Shown piece after piece: positions 42,401 to 53,319 of a DNA stretch of 64,000 bases. Both the position numbers and the translations under genes were made by a program. The stretch's first letter is position 1. The number at the start of each line of letters is the position of its first letter. The stretch covers positions 9,504,823 to 9,568,822 of the forward strand of contig JABAKD010000005.1 of NCBI GenBank assembly GCA_012845835.1, given 5' to 3'. The notes below the pieces were generated by a model. That model saw only the letters and a program-made list of their open reading frames with translations, had not been told where the DNA came from and ran no database searches. The stretch is from Undaria pinnatifida. Lineage: Eukaryota; Sar; Phaeophyceae; Laminariales; Alariaceae.

Positions 42401-45400
42401 TTGGTCCTGATTACTAGTTTCCGCCGTAATAGATCATCTAGATCATCTACAGTAGATCCTATTGCTGCCGTCATGAGATGCTGTGCAGGACCTGTGCAGT
42501 ACAGATCCAACCCTGGACACGTGTGCTAGATCATGCAGCTCGTACGGCTCCTACCGGGTAACATGAGCTAGACCATACAGATTATACAGATCTTTCCTGA
42601 ACGATCTAGATCATCAAGTGGGAATCGGTGATCGGTCCGACGTGTGAAGGGTTTCGTCGCTTCGTTGGTTACACCGGCTTGATGGTGGAGAGTGTTTCCG
42701 GACAGCACTACGAGTATACGCTCCGCTTAAAAAGAGGCTTTGTGCCACGATTGCATTTCATTGGCGTCATGATTATGCTGCTTCCATGATTCCGTGCGTT
42801 TGTTGGTTGGTCGACGCCTCTCCGCTTCGATATTACCGGCATAGAAAATAGGCGTTCTTCCATTATTTAATTCCTCTTGTTTCTGTGACTTCGCTCCTTC
42901 CGTGATCATGTGCGATGGTTCCATGATTTCGCTTCGTCCATGATTTTGTTCGTTGGTTGCATGATTACGCTCGTGCCGTGGCTTCGTTCGTTTTGTCCCA
43001 TGATTTCATTCGTCGGGTCTATGTTTGCCATGAGTTCGCTCCATCCATGATTTTGTTCGTTGATTCCATGGTTACGCTCGTGCCTTGATTTCGTTCGTTA
43101 TGTTCCATGATTTCGTTTGTCGGGTCTACGTTTGCCATGATTTCGCTCCACCCATGATTTTATAAAATTTTGTCAAGTTTTTTCGTGTTTTTTTGTTTTT
43201 TTGTTTTTTTGTATCCTCCTGGAGATCCGGGTACAAAAAGCTCAAGCTCCATCTACTTGCGCTTGTGTACCAGTTTTTGTCCATCTGCAGAACGCAGACT
43301 TGCTGCTAACCTCGCCCCTTCGGTTTAGCCACCACCTTGGACTTGCCCGCCTTCTTCGGCCAAACCCTACTAAGGTTCGGCCAAGAAGGTGAGATAGCCA
43401 CCCTGGAATCGACAGCTCTTTTTGCTCTGTCTTTGACCTGGGTAGTGCGGGATTTGCCTGCGCCTGTACATTTTTTACTCCTTCGACGGTGGGTCTCCAC
43501 CTGCCGTTGGAGAAAGGCGCACCCGCTAAACGAACCCGTTTGCCTCATTAGGATCACGCTCAGGCTGTGTCTCACCTCTCCATCTCAGCTTCTCCCAAGA
43601 CTTTGGGGTCGTGTTGTCCTTATACGATTATACCCCCAGCTTACTAATTCTAGCGTTGCCTCTCCAATTATTTTAACGACGTCAGCTGTGAGTTGGACGA
43701 TTTTGTTGGTTGATTCCATGATTACGCTCGTGCCATGATATCGTTCGTTTTGTTCCATGATTTCATTGATCGGGTCTATGTTTTCGCTCGTTCCATGATT
43801 TCGTTCGTTGGTGTGCAGCGGCTTGGTGGTGCAGACCGTTCTGGAAGGCACCGGGTCTGAGCCTTCGGGGGAGGACACCGTCAAGGCAAGATACGCAACA
43901 AGATAGACAAGAGAGAAAAAAAACGGATCATCAACCCGTTTGGGGCTTGATTATGTCTTGATCAAAGAATAGCGACAAAAAAAACGGCGATTGCTTGCGA
44001 TTTTCCAAGCGTGTACGAGTAGTAGCGTGAGCGTGCACGCGCAGCAGTACGAGTAGGGCTCATGCTGAACCCGTCCCGTTGCGACTATTTGCATTGGTGT
44101 GGTTCGGACACAATTTTTTGCCATCCCCCAAACCAACAGTGACCTATACCGTCAATTTTCGTCGTCAATTTTTTCCCGCTGAAGGCTGCTCAAACTGATT
44201 ATAACCATGACTTTGTGCGGGCCATGACCCGGCCCGCGGGTCGGACCAGGAAGTTTTCAAAACCTTCCGGGTCAAGTTGGGTAGGGTAAGGAGGTGTTAC
44301 GAAATCTCACGGGTCGGGTCGGATCGGGCCAGGAAGTTTTCCATGTCTCACGGGTCGGGTCGGGTCGGGTGGGTCACCAGGACTTTTCACGGGTCCTGAT
44401 CCGGCCCGCGGGTCGGATCGGGAGGAAGTTTTCGAAAACTCGCGGGTCGAGTTGGGTAGGGCAAGGAGGTGTTACGAAATCTCACGGGTCGGGCCGGATC
44501 GGATCAGGAATTTTCCAAATGTCACGGGCCGGGTCTAGTCGGGCCGTCCTGACCCGATCCGGCCCGCGAAAAGAGATCCGATCCGTGAAAAGCCCTTGTT
44601 ATAACCGTTGCGGGACCTGAGAGGGAAAATTGGGGACGAAAATGGACGATTACGGCATCATCGACCACCTACCTGCTAGTTGGCGATGATATAACATGGT
44701 GTCCGAACGACGACGATGCAAACACTCGTACGAGACGGGCGCAGCATGATCCCACTTTTGCTGCTGCGCGCGGACGCTACTGCTGGTGAGACGCTTTGAA
44801 AGTATCGTAGTAGTATATTTTTTTTTGTCGCCCTGCACGGGCTCCAGATGGCCGGAAGTGTGCCTTCTGGGATCCGTGTATGCGTACAGCGGCTTCTTGT
44901 TTCGTCCTCCGGCAGATGGGTGAAAATATAGCTTCCTTATCCATTTTGGGGCCAGTAAATACGGATAAGAAAACCCGTCGAGCGCGATCTATTCGCGAGC
45001 ATAAGAAGAGCATGCGAAGAGCCGGCAGCATCACGACTGCCATCATCATGCTTCAAAAATTGTCTTACAAGCTCCCTGCATTGCAGTGCAGACACATATC
45101 ATCTACCCCAGCAGCTCAGAGTGGTTTCATGTGACCATTGCTGTAATCGTCTGTTGTTTTGATACACTTTGTACGTACGAGGTATGAGGTCCCAAAGAGG
45201 TTATTAACCTCTTCGGGACTTGAGGCGCAAAACCTATCAATGAAAAAAACTGCCGATAACAGCATTGGTCACATGCAGCAATCCGAGCTGCCGCTGGCGT
45301 AGGAGGTGTGTTTTTGAACTGCAGCGCAGGAAGCTGTGAGTGTGAGGCAAGCGTGATGCGGCATGACGATACTAGGATTGCCTCAGGCTTTTTCTAGACG

Positions 45401-46570
45401 CTTGATTAGATCGCGCTCGTCGCTTTCGGGCTGTATACTATAATCAATATATAATCAAGTCCCAAAAAAGGGTTAAGCTCGCCATGCTAACACGCTTTTT
45501 TTTAATGCCCTTATCGCGTGCCAGTTGGCCTCAATTGCAGCGATGAACTATACTTGGAAGTATTGACATACATGTTAGATAGTATGGCTGTCGCTATATA
45601 GGAACGAGCTTTGCGATATATGCGATATGTTGTAACTGTTTTATCGTCTTGTGTGCAGCGGCGGTGGACGCTTTCAAGCAACTTGAAAGTGGTGATAAAA
45701 TGGGAAAAACTGCGTCGAGGAACTCGTGCAGCAGGATAATTGGCACGGCTTTTCACGGGTCGGATCTCTTCTCGCGGTTCGGGTCGGATCAGGATGACCC
45801 GACCCGACCCGCGCGTGAGATTGCGAAATTTCCTGACCCGATCTGACCCGCTAGTTTTCAAACAATTCCTCCTGATCCGACCCGCGGGCCGGGTCATGAC
45901 CCGTGAAAAGCCGTGGATGTTTGTAACCGTTGTCAAGTTTTGTGCCTGGACGATCAGTGGTCGTAACGGCCTTCTCGACAGGGATCCTGTTTTTTTTTGC
46001 GCGCTGTGTACGATTAGAAACTCGGAAGCGCTTGTAGAGTAAATCAAACCCATTTGGGGCCCCACGTAATATCTCTAATGCAAAGGATAAGCGCGTTCTT
46101 ACCATAGTGCAAGCCTGCAGGGGTTTCCAAACGCCTTAACCCGCTTTAATTCTAAGTGCGTTGTCGCCAATAAAGTGGGCGCGGTTCTGAGAGGGGCCGA
46201 GACGCGAAGACCTGCGTGGTACAAAATTAACTCTCCGGTTCCCCCCCCCGCCCCCTGCTCACCTTTTACCCCCCTCCCTTGTCAGCGAAAACCCGACGTG
46301 CTCCGCTCTGATATGGTAGGGATGCGAGGGTCTATAGTCCTAAAGAGTGTACGGCTATGTATGATAATGGGTACGCTTCCCGAACACTTGTCCATCCCTT
46401 TTTTTGTTCCGTTGCAGGTCCACTACCACGGAACCTTGGTGGATGGGTCTACGTTCGACTCGAGCGTGTTGCGAGGCAGCCCTATCAGCTTCCCTCTGAA
46501 CGGTGTCATCAAGGGCTGGACGGAGGGGCTCCAGCTCATGAAGGTAATAATAATAATGATAATAATAATG

Positions 46571-46639
<69 letters not shown>

Positions 46640-46827
46640 TGGGACGGTAGGCCCGTAGCAGGCTTCCTTAGATGAAGGTGCGGAAACACACCGAGGTGGA
46701 AACACACCGAGGTGGGCCATATGCGTAACCGCACGCTCGAGGGTCAGCAACGAGGGAACACCTCAGAGTGCCCTCGAGGAGCCCGGATGACCTCGACGGA
46801 TTATCGTGATAACGAGGCGGTGCGAAT

Positions 46828-46872
<45 letters not shown>

Positions 46873-48193
46873 ATATCCGGCCGACCTGCTATCCCGCAGT
46901 TCCAGGGGGGGCGAGTGTTGTAAGGTTTAGTTTGGGTAGGCAATTAATTGGTTAACCTTTTGCAAGTGGCCAAACGGACTAAGACCCTAACACCTGCCCG
47001 TGAGGGGATACACACGGCGTAGAACGTCCATTTTCGCGCTTACTCTCAAGTTGTTGTTTTGCCGCCGCCGCTGAAGATCAGGCTACTACTGTTGTGGCTC
47101 AATTTAATGTTTTGTGTGCCGCCGTTGATTGAGGCGCTGTTGTTTCTTCGGTCAAATTTTATAATTCATGATGACAAGACGAGCCTCACTTTGTTACGAG
47201 CGTTTTTTGTTTTAGTGGGCGCTTTGTCTATACGTGCGAAGAATGAGCCTTGTGTGATCGGCTTCGCGCGATGTCAATGACGAACTGTGAGCGTTCAACC
47301 GAAAGACGGGTTGGCTGTTGCGTAGTGTCTTTTCTAATGACCGAAAAAGTATCACCCTTCGTTGACAGTACAAAAACGCATGAGTCGCGACGAAATATCA
47401 CAAAACATTACGTCTAAAAAAGTCTTACCGGTATGTTGCTGTCGCTTTTTTTTTCTTGTCATGTAAATTCGATAGACAGCCATTCTTTGTATTTCCGCCC
47501 CGGTCCCCCCCCCCCCCCGCTTCTAATAAATTGCTCGACTCCACCCGACGAAAACGTTGTATAGGTGGGCGGCAAGAGCAAGTTGACGATCCCGCCGGAG
47601 CTTGCCTACGGCGACAAGGGCACCGGGCCCATCCCCCCAAATGCCACTTTGGTGTTCGAAGGTGAGGAGGCATGCGTGTTGAGGGGTTGCGGAGGGGGAG
47701 GAGGACGGGGGGGAGGCCGTGATTTGAGTTTTATTAATTTCATCCGAGACCTACTTTTAGGCCGCGAGCGATACTCTTGGAATGCCGGTGACCCCGTACG
47801 AGTCAAACCTTTCTTCCCTCCCACCCTCGTCCCCTCCCACCCTCGTCCCCTCCCTCCCGTCCTGATTTCGCTGCTTTGCTGCTTGCGTTGATTTCGTTGT
47901 TTTCTTTGTTTTCGCTGTTTGCCCCGCTGGCCCTGCTTGCCCCGCTGGCCCTGCTTGCCCTGCTTGCCCTGCTTGCCCTGCTTGCCCTGCTTGCCCTGCT
48001 TGCCCTGCTTGCCCTGCTTGCCCTGCTTGCCCTGCTTGCCCTGCGTGCCCTACTCGCCCTGCTTGCCCTGCTTGCCCTGCTTGCCCTGCCTGTTTGCCCT
48101 GCCTGTTATCCCTGCCTGCATTTCCTGCCCCTCTGCTGCCGATGATTTTATTGCTGTCCGCCTCATTCAGTTGAACTCCTGGCTATCGAGTAG
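36293..48193 (+). CDS. Plastid-type FKBP peptidyl-prolyl isomerase, 8 exons, 251 aa
   Basis: Exons 36293-36430, 39153-39245, 40424-40522, 41495-41607, 43819-43885, 46418-46543, 47565-47661 and 48171-48193; 756 coding bases with stop. The N-terminus is a signal peptide (hydrophobic core [13 protein letters not shown]) followed by [10 protein letters not shown], i.e. an ASAFAP-type cut before Phe, so import into a secondary plastid is likely. Residues about 50-145 form an FkpA-type helical region. The C-terminal FKBP domain keeps all the expected active-site aromatics: VHYHG (Tyr), STFDSS (Phe, Asp), [11 protein letters not shown] (Phe, Val, Ile, Trp), ELAYGDKG (Tyr), GPIPPN (Ile) and LVFE (Phe). 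It should catalyse cis-trans isomerisation of Xaa-Pro bonds. One intron has a GC donor. Confidence 0.92.
36431..37407. other. FKBP intron 1, left part
   Basis: No gene recognised; plus-strand frames here are chance. GGCACTATCGGGAG at about 37153 belongs to the CACCGGCACTATTGG element family. Confidence 0.5.
37408..37588. mobile_element. GGCGGT-motif element, reversed copy
   Basis: Right end reversed: CAGTGGGGATTCTCCAACAA then GGCGGTC; left end AGTAGGGCTCCCCTAGCAGG. Interior GACCGCCTTATATCGGGATA matches 24975..25340. Confidence 0.7.
37589..38099. other. FKBP intron 1, middle part
   Basis: Open frames of 216 and 223 codons overlap here on the plus strand and run into the CACCGT tract; no family recognised and their ends are repeat. 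Not called as a gene. Confidence 0.45.
38100..38530. repeat. (CACCGT)n-type minisatellite
   Basis: Imperfect hexamers (CACCGT, CACCAT) over about 400 bases, with CTTTTGGTACCGTCACC spacers. Confidence 0.92.
38630..39152 (+). repeat. Tandem acceptor-like copies before FKBP exon 2
   Basis: A C/T-rich tract, TTTTTTGCTTCGCC and an AG recur in ~80-base steps: AGs at about 38684 (GTACTCAAG), 38933 (CATTCAG), 38999 (CGTGCAG), 39075 (GTATGCAG) and the true site 39151-39152 (GTATTCAG). Copies also share CATARCGATTGA after the AG. A copy of the 31795-type repeat lies between the first and second. Confidence 0.75.
39153..39245 (+). CDS. FKBP gene, exon 2
   Basis: 31 codons: [46 protein letters not shown] resembles the DKxSYxIGxxIG start of FkpA-type N-domains. 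Acceptor GTATTCAG, donor AAG|GTCAGC. Confidence 0.85.
39246..40423. other. FKBP intron 2 with border copies
   Basis: At 39532..39562 CCGGTTCAAGAAGGTCAGCC repeats the exon 2 donor junction (GACCAGTTCAAGAAGGTCAG at 39231). At 40228..40275 ACCTTTCCGGCAGCTCTGCT repeats the exon 3 acceptor (ACCTTTCCGGCAGCTTCTGT at 40411). Otherwise no gene seen. Confidence 0.7.
40424..40522 (+). CDS. FKBP gene, exon 3
   Basis: 33 codons: [33 protein letters not shown]. Acceptor CCGGCAG, donor AAG|GTGAAA, phase 0 to 0. The acceptor region is partly duplicated at 40228..40275. Confidence 0.85.
40580..40900. repeat. GGTGTTG/GGTGGT minisatellite in FKBP intron 3
   Basis: Degenerate GTGTTGGTGTTGATGGTG repeats; the frames over it are low-complexity artefacts. 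Confidence 0.9.
41495..41607 (+). CDS. FKBP gene, exon 4
   Basis: [37 protein letters not shown] plus two bases. [20 protein letters not shown] matches the conserved GxxFLAxNAKKEGV linker before the FKBP domain. Acceptor GGGTCAG, donor CCAG|GTATAG, phase 0 to 2. Confidence 0.88.
41608..42229. other. FKBP intron 4, left part
   Basis: Holds an inverted pair: GGGTCGGGTTGGGTAGG (41651) with GGTATTGAAACCGTCGAA, against AGGCCAAACCCAACCCACGA (41781) and GTATTGAAGCGGTCGAACGT; then TTCGTTCGTTCGTTCCATGA tandem motifs to 42180. No gene. Confidence 0.5.
42230..42660. repeat. GATC-rich dispersed repeat, copy 3
   Basis: Same family as 4917..5150; contains GTCTAGATCATATAGATCAT twice. A family E TIR element sits inside it at about 42328..42440. 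Confidence 0.78.
42900..43170. repeat. ~107 bp tandem repeat in FKBP intron 4
   Basis: Unit TTCCATGATTACGCTCGTGCC with TTTCATTCGTCGGGTCTATG, twice here and again at 43700..43805 just before exon 5. Confidence 0.85.
43819..43885 (+). CDS. FKBP gene, exon 5, followed by a GC donor
   Basis: With the split codon it reads [23 protein letters not shown]. Acceptor GTGTGCAG; the donor is AAG|GCAAGA, a GC-type site with the usual strong consensus. No GT gives a fitting join. Phase 2 to 0. Confidence 0.88.
44226..44600. mobile_element. GGGTC-pentamer element (family F), copy
   Basis: Between ATTATAAC (44200-44207) and GTTATAAC (44599-44606), a 7-of-8 match as for a hAT target duplication. The right end is GATCCGTGAAAAGCCCTT; the interior repeats CTCACGGGTCGGGTCGG. 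Confidence 0.7.
45748..45917. mobile_element. GGGTC-pentamer element (family F), shortest copy (170 bp)
   Basis: Ends CACGGCTTTTCACGGGTC and, reversed, the same 18 bases. Interior GACCCGACCCGACCCGCG. In FKBP intron 5. Confidence 0.85.
46418..46543 (+). CDS. FKBP gene, exon 6 (FKBP core)
   Basis: 42 codons: [42 protein letters not shown]. Acceptor GTTGCAG. Donor AAG|GTAATA is the first unit of an (AAT)n tract that runs to about 46640. Confidence 0.95.
46544..46870. repeat. (AAT)n and (AAC)n microsatellites in FKBP intron 6
   Basis: (AAT/GAT)n at 46544..46640, starting inside the donor site, and (AAC)n at 46828..46871. Confidence 0.95.
46872..47000 (+). mobile_element. TRIM 3' end fragment
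   Basis: ATATCCGGCCGACCTGCTAT, then GGGGGGGCGAG and an LTR (TGTTGTAAGGTTTAGTTTGG to CTAACACC). Same 3' end as 22080..22221; the 5' part is replaced by the (AAC)n tract. Confidence 0.8.
47001..47564. other. FKBP intron 6, right part
   Basis: Nothing recognised apart from a C run at 47506..47518 before the exon 7 acceptor. Confidence 0.5.
47565..47661 (+). CDS. FKBP gene, exon 7 (FKBP core)
   Basis: [32 protein letters not shown] plus one base. Acceptor TTGTATAG, donor AAG|GTGAGG, phase 0 to 1. Confidence 0.95.
47905..48110. repeat. 9 bp minisatellite (CCTGCTTGC)n in last FKBP intron
   Basis: About 20 units with few changes, ending 60 bases before the terminal exon. Confidence 0.95.
48171..48193 (+). 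CDS. FKBP gene, terminal exon 8
   Basis: After CTCATTCAG the bases complete VELLAIE and a TAG at 48191-48193, the usual FKBP ending (VELLxI). Only 23 bases long, found by family fit and phase. Confidence 0.8.
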
Positions 48194-49664
48194 GCGGCAC
48201 TGAAAATTGCTCGAGACGGTAACCGTTTAGATTTTTTGTGATACCACAAGAGGTACCCTGCTCTAGCTCCAAGTGGTTTATTGTCCTCGGGCTAGGATAG
48301 ACTGATACCAAATATGATAGCTGCAATAGATATATTTTAGTAGCAATTATTCTACTACGGGAGGGGGGGGCGGGGTCGGAGAATAGATGGTATTTAGGAT
48401 GTGGATTGTCGTGTGCCCCCGCTCGTTGCGGAGGCTCTCGTTGCGGAGGCCTCTTGACGCCAACCCCGAGGAGATTGACTGCCCCGCTTCTTGGGCCTCT
48501 TCTTGGGCCTGAGGAGAGGGGACGGGTCCCGAATATGAACAGGGCGCCAAACGCCTTCGTACGATAGTGTGATTGAAATCACCGATGAGGGGAAACAACC
48601 CAAAGTAGTAACGTTTTCTCCGGAGTGTTTTACTATGGTAATTCATTGCACCCAAGTTTGAAGAAAGTACATGATTTATACCATGATTATCATCCTCTAA
48701 AACAAATAGGTGAATGTTGCGTTGTCACCCGTGCTAGCAGACTACTCTATTAATAGTTAACGCCATACCCTTACAAACCCCCATTTAAACATGGCTGAAA
48801 ACTGCTGAAAAATACAGATACAGCATCATTGCAAATCACTTGGATCTTGAAGAGGTGACGCTTGGTAAGCGTCTGGCATCCGCCTTTGGAAAGACCAAAA
48901 TCGGTGTTATACCAGGCGCATTTCATTAAATCCACTTTTCCGTTTTTTCCCCTCAACCAACTGTGTTTTTCTTAATTGTGACAGTTGTGGCGGTGGCGGC
49001 AATTACAGTAGCTGCGATTGGCGATGGTCACAGATCAAGTCTGTACGCAGTATGTCAACAAGGGTAACGAGTTTCCTCTCCCGTATTATCGGTGTTAACG
49101 GCGTGCAATATAGCCCACTGCTTGCTCGACAAAGCCTATTCACTGGCCAACTACCGGCATTTCGGGATACCTCATTGATTGGTCAACACAGGGTGCGGGT
49201 CTTGCCAAATGTTTTTTGTCTTGTCCGTTTGACCGTCCGAGTAGACCTGACTGTGCGTTTGTTTCCTCCCTGGTTAGTTTTCCGCCCCGAGGGCACTCAC
49301 AAGTCGGCGCGACGAACGTGAAGGAAGAAAGAGGGTGGCGAGAGGTACACCGGCCTTTTGGCGAGGTTCGGGGTAAAGCAAACTGCGGTCTACAGGCTAC
49401 CTCGCGCAAGATGTATATGATATCCAGCCGCCTAATCCCAAGCTTTGCTGGGGCAGTCTCGCATAAGCTAAGCCTCCAAGCTGTCCCGTCTGTCTGACCC
49501 CGGTATTTCAAAAGTTTAGCACCTACGTAGTTTTTTCTCCGAAGAACCAACATAGATCGACGCCCATCCGCCTATGAAACCCGAGGATGGAACCAAGACA
49601 TCCCCTGCCGACCGCTACACGAAGGTGGAGGTCTTCTTGAACCGGTGTCACGGGTGTACCGACG
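48194..49664. other. Intergenic, no gene recognised
   Basis: A 137-codon minus frame (49140..49553) and smaller ones match nothing I know; no splice-consistent family signal. Confidence 0.45.
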
Positions 49665-49875
49665 CGTAGTCAACCAGGACCCGGAGGCAAGCCGTGCCGT
49701 CACGGTGCAGGTACCTGGCAACATCTGTACCCTTCAAAGTTTCCCTCCTGCTTGATCCTGCAGACGCGATATGTTGCGTTATCACGGCTGCCGGATCCCG
49801 CTGGTGGCGAATCGAAAAGGGTACGGAGGTCATGGGGTACCTGCACGGTGATGGCACGGTTTGCCTCCCGGCCCT
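49665..49875. repeat. Inverted repeat with coding-like arms
   Basis: Left arm GAGGCAAGCCGTGCCGTCAC, GGTGCAGGTACC, TGTACCCTT at 49682..49731; right arm (reversed, 49817..49875) GAGGCAAACCGTGCCATCAC, CGTGCAGGTACC, CGTACCCTT. Read on their own strands the arms give EASRAVTVQVP and EANRAITVQVP. A third related segment, REASFAVAVQVP, is at about 50670..50705. Confidence 0.75.
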
Positions 49876-50601
49876 GGCAGACTCTGGGACTGTGCAACCC
49901 TGCCACCCGCGCGCAAGAAGGGGTCCGTCTGGGCCCGTCCTCGTTTTGCTTCACTCTGTGCACGATACAAGAAACGTATATCCTCGTTTGTTGCTCGATT
50001 CCGGACCTAGCCACCGTCGGCGTACTTCTCCTTGGAGGAAGTAACGAGGTCGGAAGGAATATTATGTAACCAAATTCCCCAGTGTTCCATCGCTGGGCTT
50101 TCTGTCAGCAAGATTTCGACGTTCGTTCGTGTTACTTCTGCCCATCACAACTCCAACCTATCAGGCATGACTCGACTAAAAAACGTATTGTGGGCACTTT
50201 GCCAACCGGCATTTGCGAATCAGCACGAAGAGATCCGCCTACGACCACGAGCACTGATAGCCAGCACTTAAAATGCTCGGTCTGAAACAGATCTTGCCGA
50301 GCATACTTCCGGTTTTTGTGTTACGGAGTGTCGACATTGTGTTACAACACAACGCGTACTCGTAGCCAGATTGCGCCTGGAGATACGCAAGGCGACCGTC
50401 GACGGTGTGGCAAGGTCTTGGGTGAAGCAAACGAACATGTCTTCGTGTTTTACGTTAACATCAATACCCATGTATCAGTTCTGATTTTGTCATGCCTCTT
50501 GAAGTATACCACCGGCACTTTTTTCGTCGACCGTCACGGCAACAACAGAACGCTATCTAAAGGACAAGCATGGTGACTGAACAAGCCGGTGTGCAACAGG
50601 A

Positions 50602-50937
50602 ATGAAGCAAACGAGCATAGACGTATTTGCCGGCGGAACGGGTGCGCCGACCCAGAGTCTGCGCCTGGGTCGGGAAGCAAGTTTTGCCGTCGCCGTACAG
50701 GTACCTCTTTACAGGGTTGCGTTTTTGAGACTTCCGTCTGCGGAATCCGGCAGAGACTTTAGGCTGCTGGATCCCTGCGGCAGTAAAACCAAAAAGGGCA
50801 CCAGTTACGAGGTACCTACTCTACCTGAAAATCGGTCCATCTCTAGACTATATATCGACCATCCATCCACCCTGCTCAGCTCTAGCTCAAACCGCTGGTG
50901 GCTTAGTCGGGGTTCGGTGTTGTTTGTCTTACCCTGA
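50602..50937 (+). other. Unidentified 111-codon open frame
   Basis: Contains LRLGREASFAVAVQVP, related to the arms of the inverted repeat at 49665, so this is probably a decayed member of one protein-coding repeat. No family recognised and no splice structure proposed. Confidence 0.35.
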
Positions 50938-52029
50938 GCTGGGTCTTCGACATTTGACCTCTTTAGCTGAGGTACGTAGCACCTTCACATTTATTTGACA
51001 TTGTCGGCAGGGCAATCGATTGATATTTTACCCCGCTACCTCAGCAGGTATCACCCTTCACACTTGACGTCGTGAAGGACACGGGTTGAAATTGCATTTC
51101 GATCGAACATTTCATGTATCCGCGGGTTGTGGACGGTGTGGTTCTGACGTAATATCGTCAACCAACTTCAGGTTCCCACGGTGGGCACAAAAGTTGGAAC
51201 CATATGTTTGCTACCAATTACTAGGACTGTCTATGAAGCGAGCTCCTTCGTGTTATAGTCCCCGAAATCCTCGACGAGATACCAGCGAGGAGCGAAAAAA
51301 AGTCAAGACCATCCCACCCACCCTACACTGAGTAATCTTTTAACAGTTGTGTTCATTTTCCTTAGGAAATACTGCTGCGCTGAGGGCACTTCGACCAAAG
51401 GCACCCCCAGCGCGGGTGGTGTATCCACAGGTGAGGACCTGCGGGAGCAGGAGGCCCCATCCAATCCAATACTTGAATGAAATGATCGGTAGCAGAGTTA
51501 AACAATACCGCAGGAGTGTGAAGGTGTCCCGTGGGGACCCAGGGTGTCGGCGCTAGCGGGGTCCGCTATCTCCATGGCTTCATGACATCTCGGGCGTTCT
51601 TTATTCTTTGTTCATTGCTCAAAACATCACAACACCAGATATCGTACGCTACACCAGATATCGTTCGCTATCGAAACACGCAGACACTGCGAGGTGCCAT
51701 ACATTCACCATGAAAGCGTCGACCATAATATCTGGGAACCAGAGAACTATAACACTATGACATGACACATCATGTTAGTTCATCAAATATACCTGGTATA
51801 TCGTGTCAAGTATTATCTGTAGCTTGCACGTCTACAGAGAGCGCTCCATAACATTAGCCCACCCTGATTAATCGTAGATGCAGATCATGGGATAATAACA
51901 GTGTGTCAACAAAACATCCAGAAATTGGGCAGGGGGTCGAAGATGCGGCTTTTCAAAACACACGAAAATGAAGCCAAATATTCCCCCACACGTCGTGAAC
52001 AGGATATAGGGGGGTTTCCGGCCTGTAAC
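50938..52029. other. Intergenic, no gene recognised
   Basis: A head fragment of the 24588-type repeat lies at about 51845..51895 (reversed CATCTACGATTAATCAGGGT). Otherwise nothing supported. Confidence 0.45.
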
Positions 52030-52720
52030 CGCGCCTGAGGGTGTGGGCGGGGTAGCTAAGCTCCCTGAATCCTCTGCAATAGAGAACAGACGAGAGTGCC
52101 CGCCGTTCATGCGAGGGAACGCCGAGACAAGCGCCAAAGAGGGGCTCGGGGTTTCGCGCCGGCCTTCTCGCACCTCAAGCCAACGGTTGCCGTGTGGTCG
52201 GGACTGGGGGGAAGGGCGTGTAGGACCGAGGCGGGGGGCGACGTCCCCGCGAAGAGTCAATGCGGCGCGGCGGGTCTAAACCCGGGGCGCGCGTTGCGCG
52301 ATGGGGAGTGTTGCTCGCGGTGAGAGCTCCCGACGCGGCAGTGATGCCATTAAAAGAATTGCCAGCAGACGTTGCAAAACGTGTAGGCGAGACGTCGTGG
52401 AGTTTGGGCGCAGCCGGGCTTGATCCCGAGCGGCGGCCAGTACCTGGTTCTAAAGTCGGTCCTGCAGGCAAAATGCCGAATGTGCGGCATTTTTTGGCTG
52501 CGGTTGGCAGCGAAAGAGCGCGAGAGCTCGTCGCGGTAGCAAGATGTGCTGTGTCGCAAAGCCTAGGGAGGTTGCCGGTACCCATGGCCTGTGACGGAGC
52601 TCAAAACAAGGGGACTTCGAGATCGGGTATTTATTTGCGATACACCAGGAGTAATCGGGGTACGAAAACGCGAAGGGCTGGGCAGCTCAGCGTAAAAATT
52701 GGAAGAGAAGCAATATAAAT
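52030..52720 (+). other. GC-rich open stretch, possible gene fragment
   Basis: Clearly more GC-rich than its flanks, open on both strands; the 152-codon plus frame contains MPLKELPADVAKRVGETSWS and MPNVRHFLAAVGSERARELV, which look protein-like. Not recognised. Could be a retroelement gag-like piece or a transferred segment. Confidence 0.35.
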
Positions 52721-53319
52721 ATATAGAAGCAGTAATACGTCAAAAGGGACTAAGGAAAGCATGCCACCGCTGCAAATGGGAAACAAATGGGAGGTCTGTG
52801 ACTTGGGGGCTAAGGGGCGAGCATAGGGCCATTGGCCGAAAGGTAAGAGAGAAGGCAGGGCAAGCTGCAGAAAACGGTGCCAGTGTCCCCAAAGTTGAAC
52901 CTGGAAGGCTGACGTGAGCCCAATTGTCAAAATTCGAAGCAACAAGAACCAGCACGCTAAGAAGCAATGGAAACGGGGGCCGTAATGTGGGGCCGGGGAG
53001 GCTAGCATAAGGTTTTCGGTCGAACGTAAAACGTAAAACCTAGGCCACCAAAACAAGCCGCGAGAACACGGAAAAACATCGAAATGCCGGTACTGGTGGC
53101 GTGAGATACGCCGGAAAGCTGAAAGGAGGGTCAACAGCAGGTTACCCTGAGAACCAAGCTGGACAGACTACTGCACCAGAACAAAAAATAACGTGGTGCA
53201 GTCACTCGAAAGCAATAGTTCGAGGTATTCCGAGGGGGATGCAGGGTGGTCGGTGCTGGGGGGCCTTCTCTTGGGCTCCGGTGTCGTTATTATCTCTCCT
53301 TAGGTTCGCTGCCTAAAAC

